NCBI GenBank assembly: GCA_965202845.1
Contig: OZ241856.1
Coordinates: forward strand, 1,860,001-1,924,000
Length of the DNA: 64,000 nt
Reading direction: 5' to 3'
Source of the DNA: CBDATA01 sp965202845
GTDB lineage: Bacteria; Acidobacteriota; Vicinamibacteria; Marinacidobacterales; Marinacidobacteraceae
Part shown: positions 25,608 through 34,264 of the stretch, in pieces
Position numbering within the stretch: the stretch's first letter is position 1
Layout: the number at the start of each line of letters is the position of its first letter
Program-made: the position numbers and the translations under genes
Notes under the pieces: model-generated
Seen by the model: the letters and a program-made list of their open reading frames with translations, nothing else
Databases searched by the model: none
What the model was told of the DNA's origin: nothing

Positions 25608-25828
25608 GCCGCCTCGCCTCCCTCCGCGTTTTCCCCCGCAACCAGGCGCACCAGGTGGGGCACCTTGCGGAGCATGCCGCGGGTCATCGCGTTGTCGGGG
25701 CGCGTCGCCGTCCCGCCCACCCGGCGGAGTCCCAGGCCGCGCACCACCTCGCGCTGATAACGGGTGGTCCCGGCGAGGCCGCGCACCAGCCGGACGGTGA
25801 GGACCGCGCGAGACCGTTCTGCGCTCAT
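25604..25828 (-). CDS. rpmD: 50S ribosomal protein L30
   Basis: 74 residues: LTVRLVRGLAGTTRYQREVV then GLGLRRVGGTATRPDNAMTR. Slightly long, with an acidic end (AGENAEGGEAA). Overlaps rplO and rpsE by 4 nt each. Confidence 0.94.
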   Translation of the reverse strand: MSAERSRAVLTVRLVRGLAGTTRYQREVVRGLGLRRVGGTATRPDNAMTRGMLRKVPHLVRLVAGENAEGGEAA

Positions 25829-26379
25829 GCCCGCACCTCGGCTTCGATCTCGCTCGGATCCTTGCCACGCAGCGCGGCGACGCTTTCGACCGAGCGGAGC
25901 GAGAGCAGCCCCTGCATGGTCGCCTCGACCACGTTCTTGGGATTTGTGGTGCCGATCGACTTGGTCAGGATGTCCTTGATGCCGGCGAGTTCGATGACCG
26001 CCCGCACCGGGCCGCCGGCGATCACTCCGGTGCCCTCGGAAGCGGGCTTCAGCAGCACCCGGCCGGCGCCGAACACGCCGATCACCTCGTGGGCGATGGT
26101 GGCGCCCACCCGGGGAATCGGCCGCAGGTTCTTCTTGGCGATCTCGATCCCCTTCTTGATCGCCGCCGGCACCTCGCGGGCCTTGCCGAGGCCGAAACCG
26201 ACCTTGCCGTTCTCGTTGCCGACGACCACCAGCACCGAAAAGGACAGGTTCTTGCCGCCCTTGACCACCTTGGTCACCCGGTTGATGAAGACGACCTTGT
26301 CCTTGAGCTCCGGATCCCCGGTCCGCTCCAGCTGGGTGTTGCGGGGGGTGCGGGGATTCCGCCGCCCTCCCGGATCCAT
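25825..26379 (-). CDS. rpsE: 30S ribosomal protein S5
   Basis: 184 residues from ATG 26379, 2 bp after the rplR stop; an upstream in-frame extension overlapping rplR is not needed. S5 signatures: VVFINRVTKVVKGGKNLSFS, GKVGFGLGKAREVPAAI and AGGPVRAVIELAGIKDILTK. Involved in decoding fidelity. Confidence 0.96.
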   Translation of the reverse strand: MDPGGRRNPRTPRNTQLERTGDPELKDKVVFINRVTKVVKGGKNLSFSVLVVVGNENGKVGFGLGKAREVPAAIKKGIEIAKKNLRPIPRVGATIAHEVIGVFGAGRVLLKPASEGTGVIAGGPVRAVIELAGIKDILTKSIGTTNPKNVVEATMQGLLSLRSVESVAALRGKDPSEIEAEVRA

Positions 26380-26381
26380 GC

Positions 26382-26735
26382 TCAGCACCGGATTCCTCCC
26401 TCGCGCACTGCGTCGGCCAGGGCCTTGACCCGGCCGTGGTATTGGCATCCGCCCCGGTCGAAGACCACCCGGGTGACTCCGGCGGCGGCCAGCCGGCCGG
26501 CGATGGCGGCCCCCACCTGCGACGCGCCGGCGACGTTCCCGCCTCCGGACATGTCCCCTTCCCGGCTGGAAGCCGCCGCCAGGGTGCGCCCGCGCACGTC
26601 GTCGACCGCCTGGGCGTAGATGTGCTTGAGCGACCGGAACACGGCGAGCCGGGGCCGCTCCGGCGTGCCGGAGACCTTCCGGCGGACGCGGTCGTGGATG
26701 CGCCGGCGGGCCTGCCGGCGGGTCATGGCGCTCAT
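26382..26735 (-). CDS. rplR: 50S ribosomal protein L18
   Basis: 117 residues: RRRIHDRVRRKVSGTPERPR, LAVFRSLKHIYAQAVDD and VVFDRGGCQYHGRVKALADA. Binds 5S rRNA. Confidence 0.96.
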   Translation of the reverse strand: MSAMTRRQARRRIHDRVRRKVSGTPERPRLAVFRSLKHIYAQAVDDVRGRTLAAASSREGDMSGGGNVAGASQVGAAIAGRLAAAGVTRVVFDRGGCQYHGRVKALADAVREGGIRC

Positions 26736-26763
26736 CGTCCCGGTGTTCTCCCTTTCCCTGCGA

Positions 26764-27297
26764 TCATCCGGCCTTCTTGCCGGCTTTCTTGACGAGCCGT
26801 TCGCCGGTATAGCGGACGCCCTTCTGCTTGTAGGGGTCCGGCTTGCGGAGGGCGCGCATCCGCGCCGCCGTCTCCCCGACCAGCTGCTTGTCGAAACCGC
26901 GCACCACCACGTGGGTGTTCTTCTCGATCTCCACGTCCACCCCGTCGGGAAGCGGGAGCCGGATCGGATGCGAGTAGCCCAGCGCGAACTCGACGACCCG
27001 GCCGTCCAGCTTCGCCCGGTAGCCGACGCCGACGATGTCCAGCTCCTTCTGGAAACCGACCGAAACGCCGGTCACCGCGTTCGCCAGCAGCGCCCGGGCC
27101 AGCCCCCAGTAGGCGCGGTTCGCGTTTTCGCGCGCGAGCGACGCGATCACCGAGCCGTTCTCCTGGCGCACCCGGATTCCCGGCGGGATCGGGGTGGCGA
27201 GCGCTCCCTTCGGCCCCTTGACCTGGATTTCCCGGTCGCCGATGGACACGGTCACCCCGGCGGGAACCGGGACCGGCTTGGCGCCTATGCGGGACAT
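26764..27297 (-). CDS. rplF: 50S ribosomal protein L6
   Basis: 177 residues. Opening MSRIGAKPVPVPAGVTVSI, VKGPKG motif, and the C-terminal signature RKPDPYKQKGVRYTGE followed by a KKAGKKAG tail. Confidence 0.97.
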   Translation of the reverse strand: MSRIGAKPVPVPAGVTVSIGDREIQVKGPKGALATPIPPGIRVRQENGSVIASLARENANRAYWGLARALLANAVTGVSVGFQKELDIVGVGYRAKLDGRVVEFALGYSHPIRLPLPDGVDVEIEKNTHVVVRGFDKQLVGETAARMRALRKPDPYKQKGVRYTGERLVKKAGKKAG

Positions 27298-27301
27298 CGG
27301 A

Positions 27302-27697
27302 TCACCACACCTTGAGCAGCACTTCGCCGCCCACTCCCTGCTGGCGCGCCTCGCGGCCGGTCATCACCCCGCGGGACGTGGAGAGCACGGTCACCCCCAG
27401 GCCGCCCTGGACCTTCGGAATGTTCGCATGGGGGACATACACCCGGGCGCCGGGGCGGGAGACCCGCTGGATGCCGGTCAACGCCGCCCGCGCGCCCGGA
27501 AGCCGGCGCAACCGGATGCGGATCGCGTCCCGGGGCTCCCGGGGGACGACCTCCCAGCCGGTGATGTAGCCCTCCTGGGCCAGGATCCGGGCGATCTCCT
27601 GCTTGATTCGGGACGCCGGCGCCTCCACCACGTCGTGCCGCGCCTGGTTGGCGTTCCGCACGCGGGTCAGCAGGTCGGCTATCGGGTCGGACCACAT
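27302..27697 (-). CDS. rpsH: 30S ribosomal protein S8
   Basis: 131 residues from ATG 27697: DPIADLLTRVRNANQARHD at the start and the S8 signature VLSTSRGVMTGREARQQGVG near the end. In E. coli S8 represses the spc operon. Confidence 0.96.
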   Translation of the reverse strand: MWSDPIADLLTRVRNANQARHDVVEAPASRIKQEIARILAQEGYITGWEVVPREPRDAIRIRLRRLPGARAALTGIQRVSRPGARVYVPHANIPKVQGGLGVTVLSTSRGVMTGREARQQGVGGEVLLKVW

Positions 27698-27729
27698 TGT
27701 CGGGACGTTCCTCCAGTCCAGGGCGCGCC

Positions 27730-27915
27730 CTACCAGCTCGCCTTGATGACGCCGGGAATCTCCCCGGCGAGCGCCAGCAGGCGGAAACACAGCCGACAGA
27801 GGCCGAACTTCCGGAAGTACGCCCGCGGCCGACCGCACTGCCGGCAGCGGTTGTACTTCCGCACCGCGAATTTGGGCCGCGCCTTGGACTTCGCAATCAG
27901 GGATTTCTTCGCCAA
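27730..27915 (-). CDS. rpsN: 30S ribosomal protein S14, zinc-binding (type Z)
   Basis: 61 residues, the short zinc form: CRQC and CRLC pairs in YNRCRQCGRPRAYFRKFGLC, then the conserved end GEIPGVIKASW. The zinc-independent long form is not in the window. Confidence 0.97.
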   Translation of the reverse strand: MAKKSLIAKSKARPKFAVRKYNRCRQCGRPRAYFRKFGLCRLCFRLLALAGEIPGVIKASW

Positions 27916-27928
27916 ATCGAATCTTCCT

Positions 27929-28477
27929 TTAGGCGTCCGGACGGACGAAGGGCATGCCGAAGCCGCGAAGCAGCTCCCGCGCGTCCTCGTCGCGTTCCGC
28001 AGTGGTGCAAAACGTGATGTTCATGCCGCGGGTCTTTTCGATCTTCGCGTAGTCGATCTCGGGGAACACCGACTGGTCGGTGAGGCCCAGCGTGTAATTC
28101 CCCCGGCCGTCAAAGGCGCGCACCGGAACGCCGCGGAAGTCGTGGACCCGGGGCAGCGCGATGTTGATCAGCCGATCCATGAATTCGTACATGCGGACGC
28201 CGCGCAGGGTGACCCGCACGCCCACCGGCATGCCCTCGCGAATCTTGAAGTTGGCGATCGACTTGCGGGCGCGGGTGATCACCGGCTTCTGCCCGGAGAT
28301 GAGTCTCAGGTCCGCCTCCGCCGCCTCGATGAACTTGTGCTCGCGGGCACCCTCGCCCACCCCGATGTTGATGACGATCCGGGTGATGCGGGGAACCTGG
28401 TGGAGGCTGGCGATGGCCAGCCGCTCGCGCAGGTCCGGCACGATGGTGTCCCTGTAGAGAGTCCGGAGGCGACTCAC
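27929..28477 (-). CDS. rplE: 50S ribosomal protein L5
   Basis: 182 residues: RITRIVINIGVGEGA, KSIANFKIREGMPVGVRVTL and FPEIDYAKIEKTRGMNITF. Binds 5S rRNA. Its ATG overlaps the end of rplX by 4 nt. Confidence 0.97.
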   Translation of the reverse strand: MSRLRTLYRDTIVPDLRERLAIASLHQVPRITRIVINIGVGEGAREHKFIEAAEADLRLISGQKPVITRARKSIANFKIREGMPVGVRVTLRGVRMYEFMDRLINIALPRVHDFRGVPVRAFDGRGNYTLGLTDQSVFPEIDYAKIEKTRGMNITFCTTAERDEDARELLRGFGMPFVRPDA

Positions 28478-28833
28478 TTGTCGATCACCCCCTGCGAACG
28501 GACGCTCACCCGCACCTTGCGCCCGTCGGCGAGCCGGTTGCGACGGGTGCGGGTAGGAAGCCCGGACTCCGGGTCCACCAGCATCACGTTGCTCGCATGG
28601 ATCGAGGCCTCGCGCTCGACCACCCCGCCCTTGACGTTCTGGCGCGGGTTCGGCCGGGTGTGGCGCTTGATCATCTGGATGCCCTCCACCAAGACCCGGT
28701 TCGTCGCCGGGAAAGTCCGGAGCACCTTGCCCCGCTTGCCCACGTCCTTGCCGGCCATGATCTGCACCAGGTCGTCCTTCTTGACGTGGAGCCTGGTCGG
28801 CTTCGGCTTCTCCATCCTCGGCTTGCCGGGCAT
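28474..28833 (-). CDS. rplX: 50S ribosomal protein L24
   Basis: 119 residues with a KOW motif at VKKDDLVQIMAGKDVGKRGK and ASIHASNVMLVDPE. Assembly initiator of the large subunit. About 15 extra residues precede the usual start. Confidence 0.95.
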   Translation of the reverse strand: MPGKPRMEKPKPTRLHVKKDDLVQIMAGKDVGKRGKVLRTFPATNRVLVEGIQMIKRHTRPNPRQNVKGGVVEREASIHASNVMLVDPESGLPTRTRRNRLADGRKVRVSVRSQGVIDK

Positions 28834-28835
28834 GG

Positions 28836-29204
28836 TCAGAGCACCTCCGGGGCGAGGGAGACGATGCGCATGAACTGCCGCTCGCGGAGCTCGCGGGCCA
28901 CCGGGCCGAAGACGCGGGTGCCGGTGGGTTCCCGCTGTTCGTTGATCAGGACGACCGCGTTGTCCCCGAAACGGATGTAGGAGCCGTCCGGACGCCGGTG
29001 CTCCTTTCGAGTGCGGACGATGACCGCGCGCACCACCGCGCCCTTCTTGACCGCGCCTCCGGGCGCCGCCTCCCGGACCGAAGCGGTGATCACGTCGCCC
29101 AGGCGGGCGATCTTCCCCACGCCGCCACCGAGCGGCAGGATGCAGGTCACCCGGCGCGCGCCGGAATTGTCGGCCACCTGCAGGACCGTCTGCATCTGGA
29201 TCAT
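28836..29204 (-). CDS. rplN: 50S ribosomal protein L14
   Basis: 122 residues from ATG 29204: MIQMQTVLQVADNSGARRVT opening, GDVITASVREAAPGGAVKKG and GTRVFGPVARELRERQFMRI. The start overlaps the rpsQ stop. Confidence 0.97.
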   Translation of the reverse strand: MIQMQTVLQVADNSGARRVTCILPLGGGVGKIARLGDVITASVREAAPGGAVKKGAVVRAVIVRTRKEHRRPDGSYIRFGDNAVVLINEQREPTGTRVFGPVARELRERQFMRIVSLAPEVL

Positions 29205-29446
29205 GTGGCGCGCTCCATCACCCGCAGCAGCCGCCAGCGCTTGGTGCGCGACAGCGGCCGGCACTCCTCGATCTGCACCCGGTCGCCGACCTGCCCCTCG
29301 TTGCGTTCGTCGTGCACCGGGAAGCGGGCCGACTTCTTGTAGCGGCGCTTGTAGAGCGGATGCTCCACCAGGCGATCCACCCGGACGGTGAGCGTCTTGT
29401 CGGGACGGTTGGAAACCACGGTTCCGACTCGAATCAGCTTGGGCAT
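29201..29446 (-). CDS. rpsQ: 30S ribosomal protein S17
   Basis: 81 residues from ATG 29446, just after the rpmC stop. OB fold with GTVVSNRPDKTLTVRVDRLV, HDERNEGQVGDRVQIEECRP and LSRTKRWRLLRV. Confidence 0.96.
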   Translation of the reverse strand: MPKLIRVGTVVSNRPDKTLTVRVDRLVEHPLYKRRYKKSARFPVHDERNEGQVGDRVQIEECRPLSRTKRWRLLRVMERAT

Positions 29447-29447
29447 C

Positions 29448-29681
29448 TCACTTCTGCTCCGTTTCGGCTTCAGCCGCATCGGTTTCCCGGATGCCGAGCT
29501 CCCGCTCCCGGGCAATGGTGCGGATCCGCGCGACCGTCCGCCGGAGCGTGCGCACCTTGTGGGTGTGGCCGGACTGGCCGGTGGCGGCGGCGACCCGGGC
29601 GTCGAAGAGCTCGCGCGCGATCTCGTCCCGCTTCCTCAGCAGCTCCTCCCAGGGGAGCTCGCGGATGGCGCTGGCCTTCAC
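29448..29681 (-). CDS. rpmC: 50S ribosomal protein L29
   Basis: 77 residues from GTG 29681, which overlaps the rplP stop and has a GAGGAG site 8 nt upstream. Two-helix protein: IRELPWEELLRKRDEIAREL then RTLRRTVARIRTIARERELG. An acidic tail follows. Confidence 0.93.
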   Translation of the reverse strand: MKASAIRELPWEELLRKRDEIARELFDARVAAATGQSGHTHKVRTLRRTVARIRTIARERELGIRETDAAEAETEQK

Positions 29682-30103
29682 GGCGACGGCTCCTCTTCGA
29701 ACCGGCCCAGGAACGAAGTCCGGACCGGCAGCTTGTGGCTGGCGAGGCGCATGGCCTCGGCGGCCTGCTGGCGGCTGACCCCCTCCAGCTCGAACAGCAC
29801 CCGCCCCGGACGCACCACCGCGACCCAGCCTTCGGGCGCCCCCTTCCCCTTGCCCATCCGGGTCTCCTGCGGCTTCTTCGTGTAGGGCTTGTCCGGGAAG
29901 ATGCGAATCCAGACGCGCCCGCTGCGCTTCACCGACCGGGTGATGGCGACCCGGGCCGCCTCGATCTGCCGACTGGTGATCCAGCCCGGCTCCTGGGTCT
30001 TGAGACCATAGTCGCCGAACTCCACCGTCTGTCCGGTCCACGACAGGCCGCGCATGCGGCCCCGCTGCTGCTTGCGGTAGCGGGTTTTCTTCGGAGAGAG
30101 CAT
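29678..30103 (-). CDS. rplP: 50S ribosomal protein L16
   Basis: 141 residues: opening MLSPKKTRYRKQQRGRMRG, TSRQIEAARVAITRSVKRSG, and RMGKGKGAPEGWVAVVRPGR. It shapes the tRNA path at the peptidyl-transferase centre. Confidence 0.97.
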   Translation of the reverse strand: MLSPKKTRYRKQQRGRMRGLSWTGQTVEFGDYGLKTQEPGWITSRQIEAARVAITRSVKRSGRVWIRIFPDKPYTKKPQETRMGKGKGAPEGWVAVVRPGRVLFELEGVSRQQAAEAMRLASHKLPVRTSFLGRFEEEPSP

Positions 30104-30116
30104 GGGTCCCGGATCC

Positions 30117-30833
30117 TCAGTCGGTCGGCGGCGGCTGGGGGGAAGGCGGCGCCTGGGGATTCTGACGCCGCGGGGGAGGCGGCTGCGGCGGTTGCGCCAG
30201 CAGGTCGCCCACTTCGCCCGGGCCGCGATAGACCCAGCACTTGACCCCGATCTGCCCGTAGGTGGTGCGGGCCTCGGCCAGGCCGTAATCGATGTTCGCC
30301 TTCAGGGTGTGGAGGGGAAGCTGCCCTTCCAGATACCACTCGGCGCGCGCGATGTCCGCGCCGTTCAGCCGGCCGGCGCAACGGATGCGAACGCCCTTGG
30401 CGCCGTTCCGCATGGTGTTCTCGACCGCCTTGCGCATCGCCCGCCGGAACGCGATCCGCTTTTCCAGCTGGAGCGCGATGGACTCGGCGACCAGCTGCGG
30501 ATCCAACTCCGGCTTGATGACCTCAAGCGGACGGATGTGCACTTCCTTGCCGGTGCGGCGCCGGAGCTCCCGGGTCAGCTTTTCGACCTCGGTGCCCTTG
30601 CGCCCGATGATGATGCCCGGCCGGGAGGTGTGGATGTAGACGTTCAGCTTGTTGCCGGGGCGCTCGATCTCCACCCGGGAAATCCCGGCGTGGTAGAGCC
30701 GCCGCTTCAGGAGCCGCCGCAGGACCAGGTCCTCGTGCAGGGACTCCCGATAGGTCCCGGAGGCGTACCAGCGCGACCGCCAGGTCTTGGTGTACCCCAG
30801 CCGGAACCCCAGCGGATGCACTTTCTGGCCCAT
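30117..30833 (-). CDS. rpsC: 30S ribosomal protein S3 with proline-rich tail
   Basis: 238 residues. MGQKVHPLGFRLGYTKTWRS opening, KH domain (RPGIIIGRKGTEVEKLTREL) and the C-terminal S3 domain (AEWYLEGQLPLHTLKANIDY, TYGQIGVKCWVYRGP). After about residue 210 the protein ends in a Pro/Gln-rich stretch (QPPQPPPPRRQNPQAPPS), a low-complexity extension not in standard S3. The core is normal, at the mRNA entry tunnel. Confidence 0.96.
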   Translation of the reverse strand: MGQKVHPLGFRLGYTKTWRSRWYASGTYRESLHEDLVLRRLLKRRLYHAGISRVEIERPGNKLNVYIHTSRPGIIIGRKGTEVEKLTRELRRRTGKEVHIRPLEVIKPELDPQLVAESIALQLEKRIAFRRAMRKAVENTMRNGAKGVRIRCAGRLNGADIARAEWYLEGQLPLHTLKANIDYGLAEARTTYGQIGVKCWVYRGPGEVGDLLAQPPQPPPPRRQNPQAPPSPQPPPTD

Positions 30834-30835
30834 GC

Positions 30836-31201
30836 CTACTCTCCCTCTTCTTCCTGGGACCGGACCCGGATGGTGTAGTGGGTGGTGCGGCGCCGGATGC
30901 GCCGGATGCGGGCCCGGCGGCCGCCGCGGCCGATCGTGCGGGCCGGCCCCTCGTCGGCGAACGCCTCGGCCACCACCAGGCGATCCTCGTCCAGCCGGAG
31001 CGCCTGATCGAGCGCCCGCGCCTGGGCGTTGGCGATCGCCGACCGGAGCGCCTGCTCGATCACCGGCGCCGCCGCCCGGTTCGTGTTGCGGAGGATGGCG
31101 ATGGCCCTGGGGGCCGGCTGCCGCCGGATCAGGTCGAGCACCAGGCGCCCCTTCCGCGCCGAGCCGGGACAGGCGCGGGCGCGCGCCACCGCTTCAATCA
31201 C
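30836..31201 (-). CDS. rplV: 50S ribosomal protein L22
   Basis: 121 residues from GTG 31201: ARKGRLVLDLIRRQPAPRAI, ANAQARALDQALRLDEDRLV and RRARIRRIRRRTTHYTIRV. Its beta hairpin lines the exit tunnel. Confidence 0.95.
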   Translation of the reverse strand: MIEAVARARACPGSARKGRLVLDLIRRQPAPRAIAILRNTNRAAAPVIEQALRSAIANAQARALDQALRLDEDRLVVAEAFADEGPARTIGRGGRRARIRRIRRRTTHYTIRVRSQEEEGE

Positions 31202-31231
31202 CCTGGGCCTCCGAACGGGAACGCATGCGTA

Positions 31232-31513
31232 TCACCGGCGCGCCGCCTTGTCGGTCTTGACCTTGTGGCCGCGGAACGTCCGGGTCGGCGAGAACTCCCC
31301 CAGCTTGTGCCCCACCATGTTGTCGGTCACGTAGACCGGGATGAACTTCTTCCCGTTGTGGACGGCGAAGGTCAGCCCCACCATTTCGGGAAGGATGGTG
31401 GACCGGCGCGACCAGGTCTTGATGATCGACTGGCGGCGGGAGGCGACCGCATCCTCCACCTTCCGGATGAGGCTCTCCTCGATGAAGGGCCCCTTCTTGA
31501 CCGAACGCGGCAT
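31232..31513 (-). CDS. rpsS: 30S ribosomal protein S19
   Basis: 93 residues: opening MPRSVKKGPFIEESLIRKVE, RRSTILPEMVGLTFAVHNGK and GHKLGEFSPTRTFRGHKVKT. Binds 16S rRNA with S13. Confidence 0.97.
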   Translation of the reverse strand: MPRSVKKGPFIEESLIRKVEDAVASRRQSIIKTWSRRSTILPEMVGLTFAVHNGKKFIPVYVTDNMVGHKLGEFSPTRTFRGHKVKTDKAARR

Positions 31514-31531
31514 GAAATCTACCTCTCCTCC

Positions 31532-32365
31532 CTACTTCCTGCGCCGCTTGCGCGAGCGGACGATCATCGAATCGGTGCGCTTGTTGTTGCGGGTCTTGTA
31601 CCCCTTGGTGGGCATCCCCCAGGGGCTCACCGGATGCCGGCCGCCCGAACTCTTCCCCTCGCCGCCGCCGTGCGGGTGATCCACCGGATTCATGGTGACG
31701 CCCCGGTTGTGGGGACGGCGCCCCAGCCAGCGTTTCCGCCCGGCCTTGCCGAGCTTCACGTTCAGGCGCTCCACGTTCGAAACCTGGCCGATGGTGGCGT
31801 GGCATGCGCGCAGGATGCGGCGGATTTCGCCGGACGGCATCCGCAGCTGGGCGTAGCGGCCCTCCTTGGCGATGAGCTGCACGAACGCCCCGGCGCTGCG
31901 CGCCAGCTTGCCGCCGCCTCCAGGCCGGAGCTCCACGTTGTGGATGGCGGCGCCCAGCGGAATCCGCTCGATGCGCAGGGTGTTCCCCGGGAGGATTTCC
32001 GCCGCATCGCTCGCCATCACCGTGTCCCCCACCTTCATGCCCACCGCGTGCAGGACGTAACGCTTTTCGCCGTCCTTGTAGTGGAGCAGCGCGATCCGGG
32101 CCGAGCGGTTGGGGTCGTATTCGATGGTCGCGACCCGGGCCGGGATGTCCGGCTTGTTCCGGCGGAAGTCCACCTCGCGGAGACGCCGCTTGTGGCCGCC
32201 GCCCCGGAAACGGACGGTGATACGGCCCTTGCCGTTGCGGCCGCCGCTCCGCCGCTTCCCGCGGGTGAGCGCCTTCTCGGGGCGGTCGGTGGTCAGCTCC
32301 TCGAAGGACTGCACCGTATGGAACCGGCGGCCGGGCGAGGTCGGTCGGGACTGTCGGATCGCCAT
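31532..32365 (-). CDS. rplB: 50S ribosomal protein L2
   Basis: 277 residues. Signatures GRITVRFRGGGHKRRLREVD, the conserved end region MNPVDHPHGGGEGKSSGGRH with the functionally key His, and a basic tail. Required for subunit association and peptidyl transfer. Confidence 0.97.
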   Translation of the reverse strand: MAIRQSRPTSPGRRFHTVQSFEELTTDRPEKALTRGKRRSGGRNGKGRITVRFRGGGHKRRLREVDFRRNKPDIPARVATIEYDPNRSARIALLHYKDGEKRYVLHAVGMKVGDTVMASDAAEILPGNTLRIERIPLGAAIHNVELRPGGGGKLARSAGAFVQLIAKEGRYAQLRMPSGEIRRILRACHATIGQVSNVERLNVKLGKAGRKRWLGRRPHNRGVTMNPVDHPHGGGEGKSSGGRHPVSPWGMPTKGYKTRNNKRTDSMIVRSRKRRRK

Positions 32366-32371
32366 GTCGCT

Positions 32372-32659
32372 CTACACGCCCTTGAAGATCTCGATGGAGT
32401 CGCCCTCGCGGAGGGTCACGAACGCCTTTTTCCAGGAAGGACGCGGTCCCCGGAAGCGCCCCCAGCGCTTCATCTTGCCCAGCCGGTTGGCGGTGCGCAC
32501 CCCGGTGACCCGAACCTCGAAGAGGCGCTCGATGGACTGCCGGATCTCCACCTTGTTTGCGGACGGATGCACCCGGAAACAATAGGTGTTCCGGGTCTCC
32601 TGGAGGCGATCCGCCTTTTCGGTGGTGAGCGGGCCCAGCACGACCTGGTCAGGCTGCAT
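32372..32659 (-). CDS. rplW: 50S ribosomal protein L23
   Basis: 95 residues from ATG 32659, overlapping the rplD end by 11 nt. LGPLTTEKADRLQETRNTYC and VHPSANKVEIRQSIERLFEV. It is the docking site for trigger factor and SRP at the exit tunnel. Confidence 0.95.
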   Translation of the reverse strand: MQPDQVVLGPLTTEKADRLQETRNTYCFRVHPSANKVEIRQSIERLFEVRVTGVRTANRLGKMKRWGRFRGPRPSWKKAFVTLREGDSIEIFKGV

Positions 32660-33296
32660 GCGAGTCTCCTTCCCGGTACTTCCGGGAGATCGCATCCAGC
32701 GCCGCGTCGCGGATCACCACCGCCTGGGCCTTGAGGATGTCGTAGCAGTGGAGCCGCTTCACCGAGGCGACTTCGACCCGCTGGAGATTCCGGGCCGACA
32801 GCTCCAGTTCGCGCGCGGGCGTCTCGTCCACGATCAGCACCCGCTGGCCGCCGAGCCCCCAGCTCTCGATGCGCTTCGCCAGGTCCTTGGTCGAGGGGCG
32901 CTCGAACGCCAGTTCCCGGACCACCCGAACCGCGCCGGCGGACGCCCGGAGCGAGAGCGCCGAACGGCCGGCGCCGCGCTGCATCCGGCCGGGGAGCCGG
33001 TAGCCGTAGTTCCGGGGGGTCGGCCCGAACGCCACGCCGCCTCCCCGCCACAGCGGATTGCGGCGGCTGCCCACCCGCGCGTTGCCGGTGCCCTTCTGAC
33101 GCCACGGCTTGCGTCCGCCGCCCGCCACTCGCGCCCGGTTCCGGGTGGAATGCGTCCCGGCGCGGCGCGCCGCCATATGCTGGCGCACCGCGTCGTAGTG
33201 AAGCGCCGGATTCACCGGAGATCCGAACACGCCGGGGTCCAGCTCCACCGGGTCTCCTCCCGGCTCCGCCGCGGGCGCCAGCACCGGATCGCTCAC
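32649..33296 (-). CDS. rplD: 50S ribosomal protein L4
   Basis: 215 residues from GTG 33296 (4-nt overlap with rplC). RARVAGGGRKPWRQKGTGNA forms the extended loop reaching the exit tunnel, and the Rossmann-like part carries RVLIVDETPARELELSARNL. In E. coli L4 represses the S10 operon. About 20 Pro/Ala/Asp-rich residues precede the usual start. Confidence 0.95.
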   Translation of the reverse strand: MSDPVLAPAAEPGGDPVELDPGVFGSPVNPALHYDAVRQHMAARRAGTHSTRNRARVAGGGRKPWRQKGTGNARVGSRRNPLWRGGGVAFGPTPRNYGYRLPGRMQRGAGRSALSLRASAGAVRVVRELAFERPSTKDLAKRIESWGLGGQRVLIVDETPARELELSARNLQRVEVASVKRLHCYDILKAQAVVIRDAALDAISRKYREGDSHAA

Positions 33297-33907
33297 GACC
33301 GGGTCACCTCGACGACGCCGCCCCGGGGGCCGGGGACCGCGCCCCGGACCAGCACCAGGTTCTGCTCGACGTCCACCTTCACGACCCGGAGATTCCGCAC
33401 CGTCACCCGGGCGTGCCCCAAGTGTCCGGGCAGCCGGGTGCCCGGGAGCACTCGCGACGGGGTGGCGCACATGCCGATCGCGCCCGGGGCGCGGTGGAAT
33501 TTGGAGCCGTGGGACTTCGGGCCGCCGCCGAAACCGTGGCGGCGCATCACGCCGGCGAATCCCTTGCCCTTGCTGATCCCGCTCACCCGCACCCGCTCGT
33601 CGGGCGCGAAGAGGTCCGCGCCCAGCCGGGCGCCGACCGCGAAGTCCTCGTCCTCGGCCGGGCGGAACTCGCGGAGCGGCCAGGCCGCCGCCTTCGCCGG
33701 AGAGCGGGGGATCGTGGCGCGCCCGCGGCGGGAGGGACGGCCGGTCTGCTCGAGGCCGACCAGCACCGAGCGGTAGCCGTCGCGCTCCTTCGTCTTCTGC
33801 TGCAGCACGACGCAGGGGCCCACCCGGATCACCGTTACCGGAACCACCTTGCCGTCGTCGGCGAAGTGCTGCGACATGCCGAGTTTCACGCCGAGCAGTC
33901 CGTTCAT
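33293..33907 (-). CDS. rplC: 50S ribosomal protein L3
   Basis: 204 residues: MNGLLGVKLGMSQHFADDG, then GISKGKGFAGVMRRHGFGGG and GAIGMCATPSRVLPGTRLPG, the conserved loop near the peptidyl-transferase centre (usually S-x-G-x-S/T around the start of the last motif). First step in 50S assembly. Confidence 0.96.
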   Translation of the reverse strand: MNGLLGVKLGMSQHFADDGKVVPVTVIRVGPCVVLQQKTKERDGYRSVLVGLEQTGRPSRRGRATIPRSPAKAAAWPLREFRPAEDEDFAVGARLGADLFAPDERVRVSGISKGKGFAGVMRRHGFGGGPKSHGSKFHRAPGAIGMCATPSRVLPGTRLPGHLGHARVTVRNLRVVKVDVEQNLVLVRGAVPGPRGGVVEVTRS

Positions 33908-33921
33908 GCTGTTCCTCCTCT

Positions 33922-34260
33922 TTACGCGCCGCCGGGGCTCGCCTCGTCGCCCACCATCGCCTTGATTTCGACGTGGACGCCGGAGGGCAGATCGAGGCGG
34001 GACAGCGCATCCACCGTGGTGGGCGTCGATCCGAGGATGTCCAGGAGGCGCTTGTGGGTGCGCATCTCGAACTGCTCGCGCGACTTCTTGTCCACGTGCG
34101 GGGAGCGGAGCACGGTGTAGCGATGCTTCCTGGTGGGGAGCGGGATCGGACCGGCCACGTCGGCGCCGGTGCGCCGGGCAGTCTCCACGATTTCGGAGAC
34201 CGACTGGTCCAGCAGACGGTGATCGAACGCCTTCAGCCGGATCCGGATCTTCTCGTTCAT
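33922..34260 (-). CDS. rpsJ: 30S ribosomal protein S10
   Basis: 112 residues from ATG 34260: KIRIRLKAFDHRLLDQSVSE, GPIPLPTRKHRYTVLRSPHV and KKSREQFEMRTHKRLLDILG. Beyond 16S assembly it also serves in NusB antitermination. Starts 4 bp after the fusA stop; tuf would normally sit here. Confidence 0.96.
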   Translation of the reverse strand: MNEKIRIRLKAFDHRLLDQSVSEIVETARRTGADVAGPIPLPTRKHRYTVLRSPHVDKKSREQFEMRTHKRLLDILGSTPTTVDALSRLDLPSGVHVEIKAMVGDEASPGGA

Positions 34261-34264
34261 ATCG

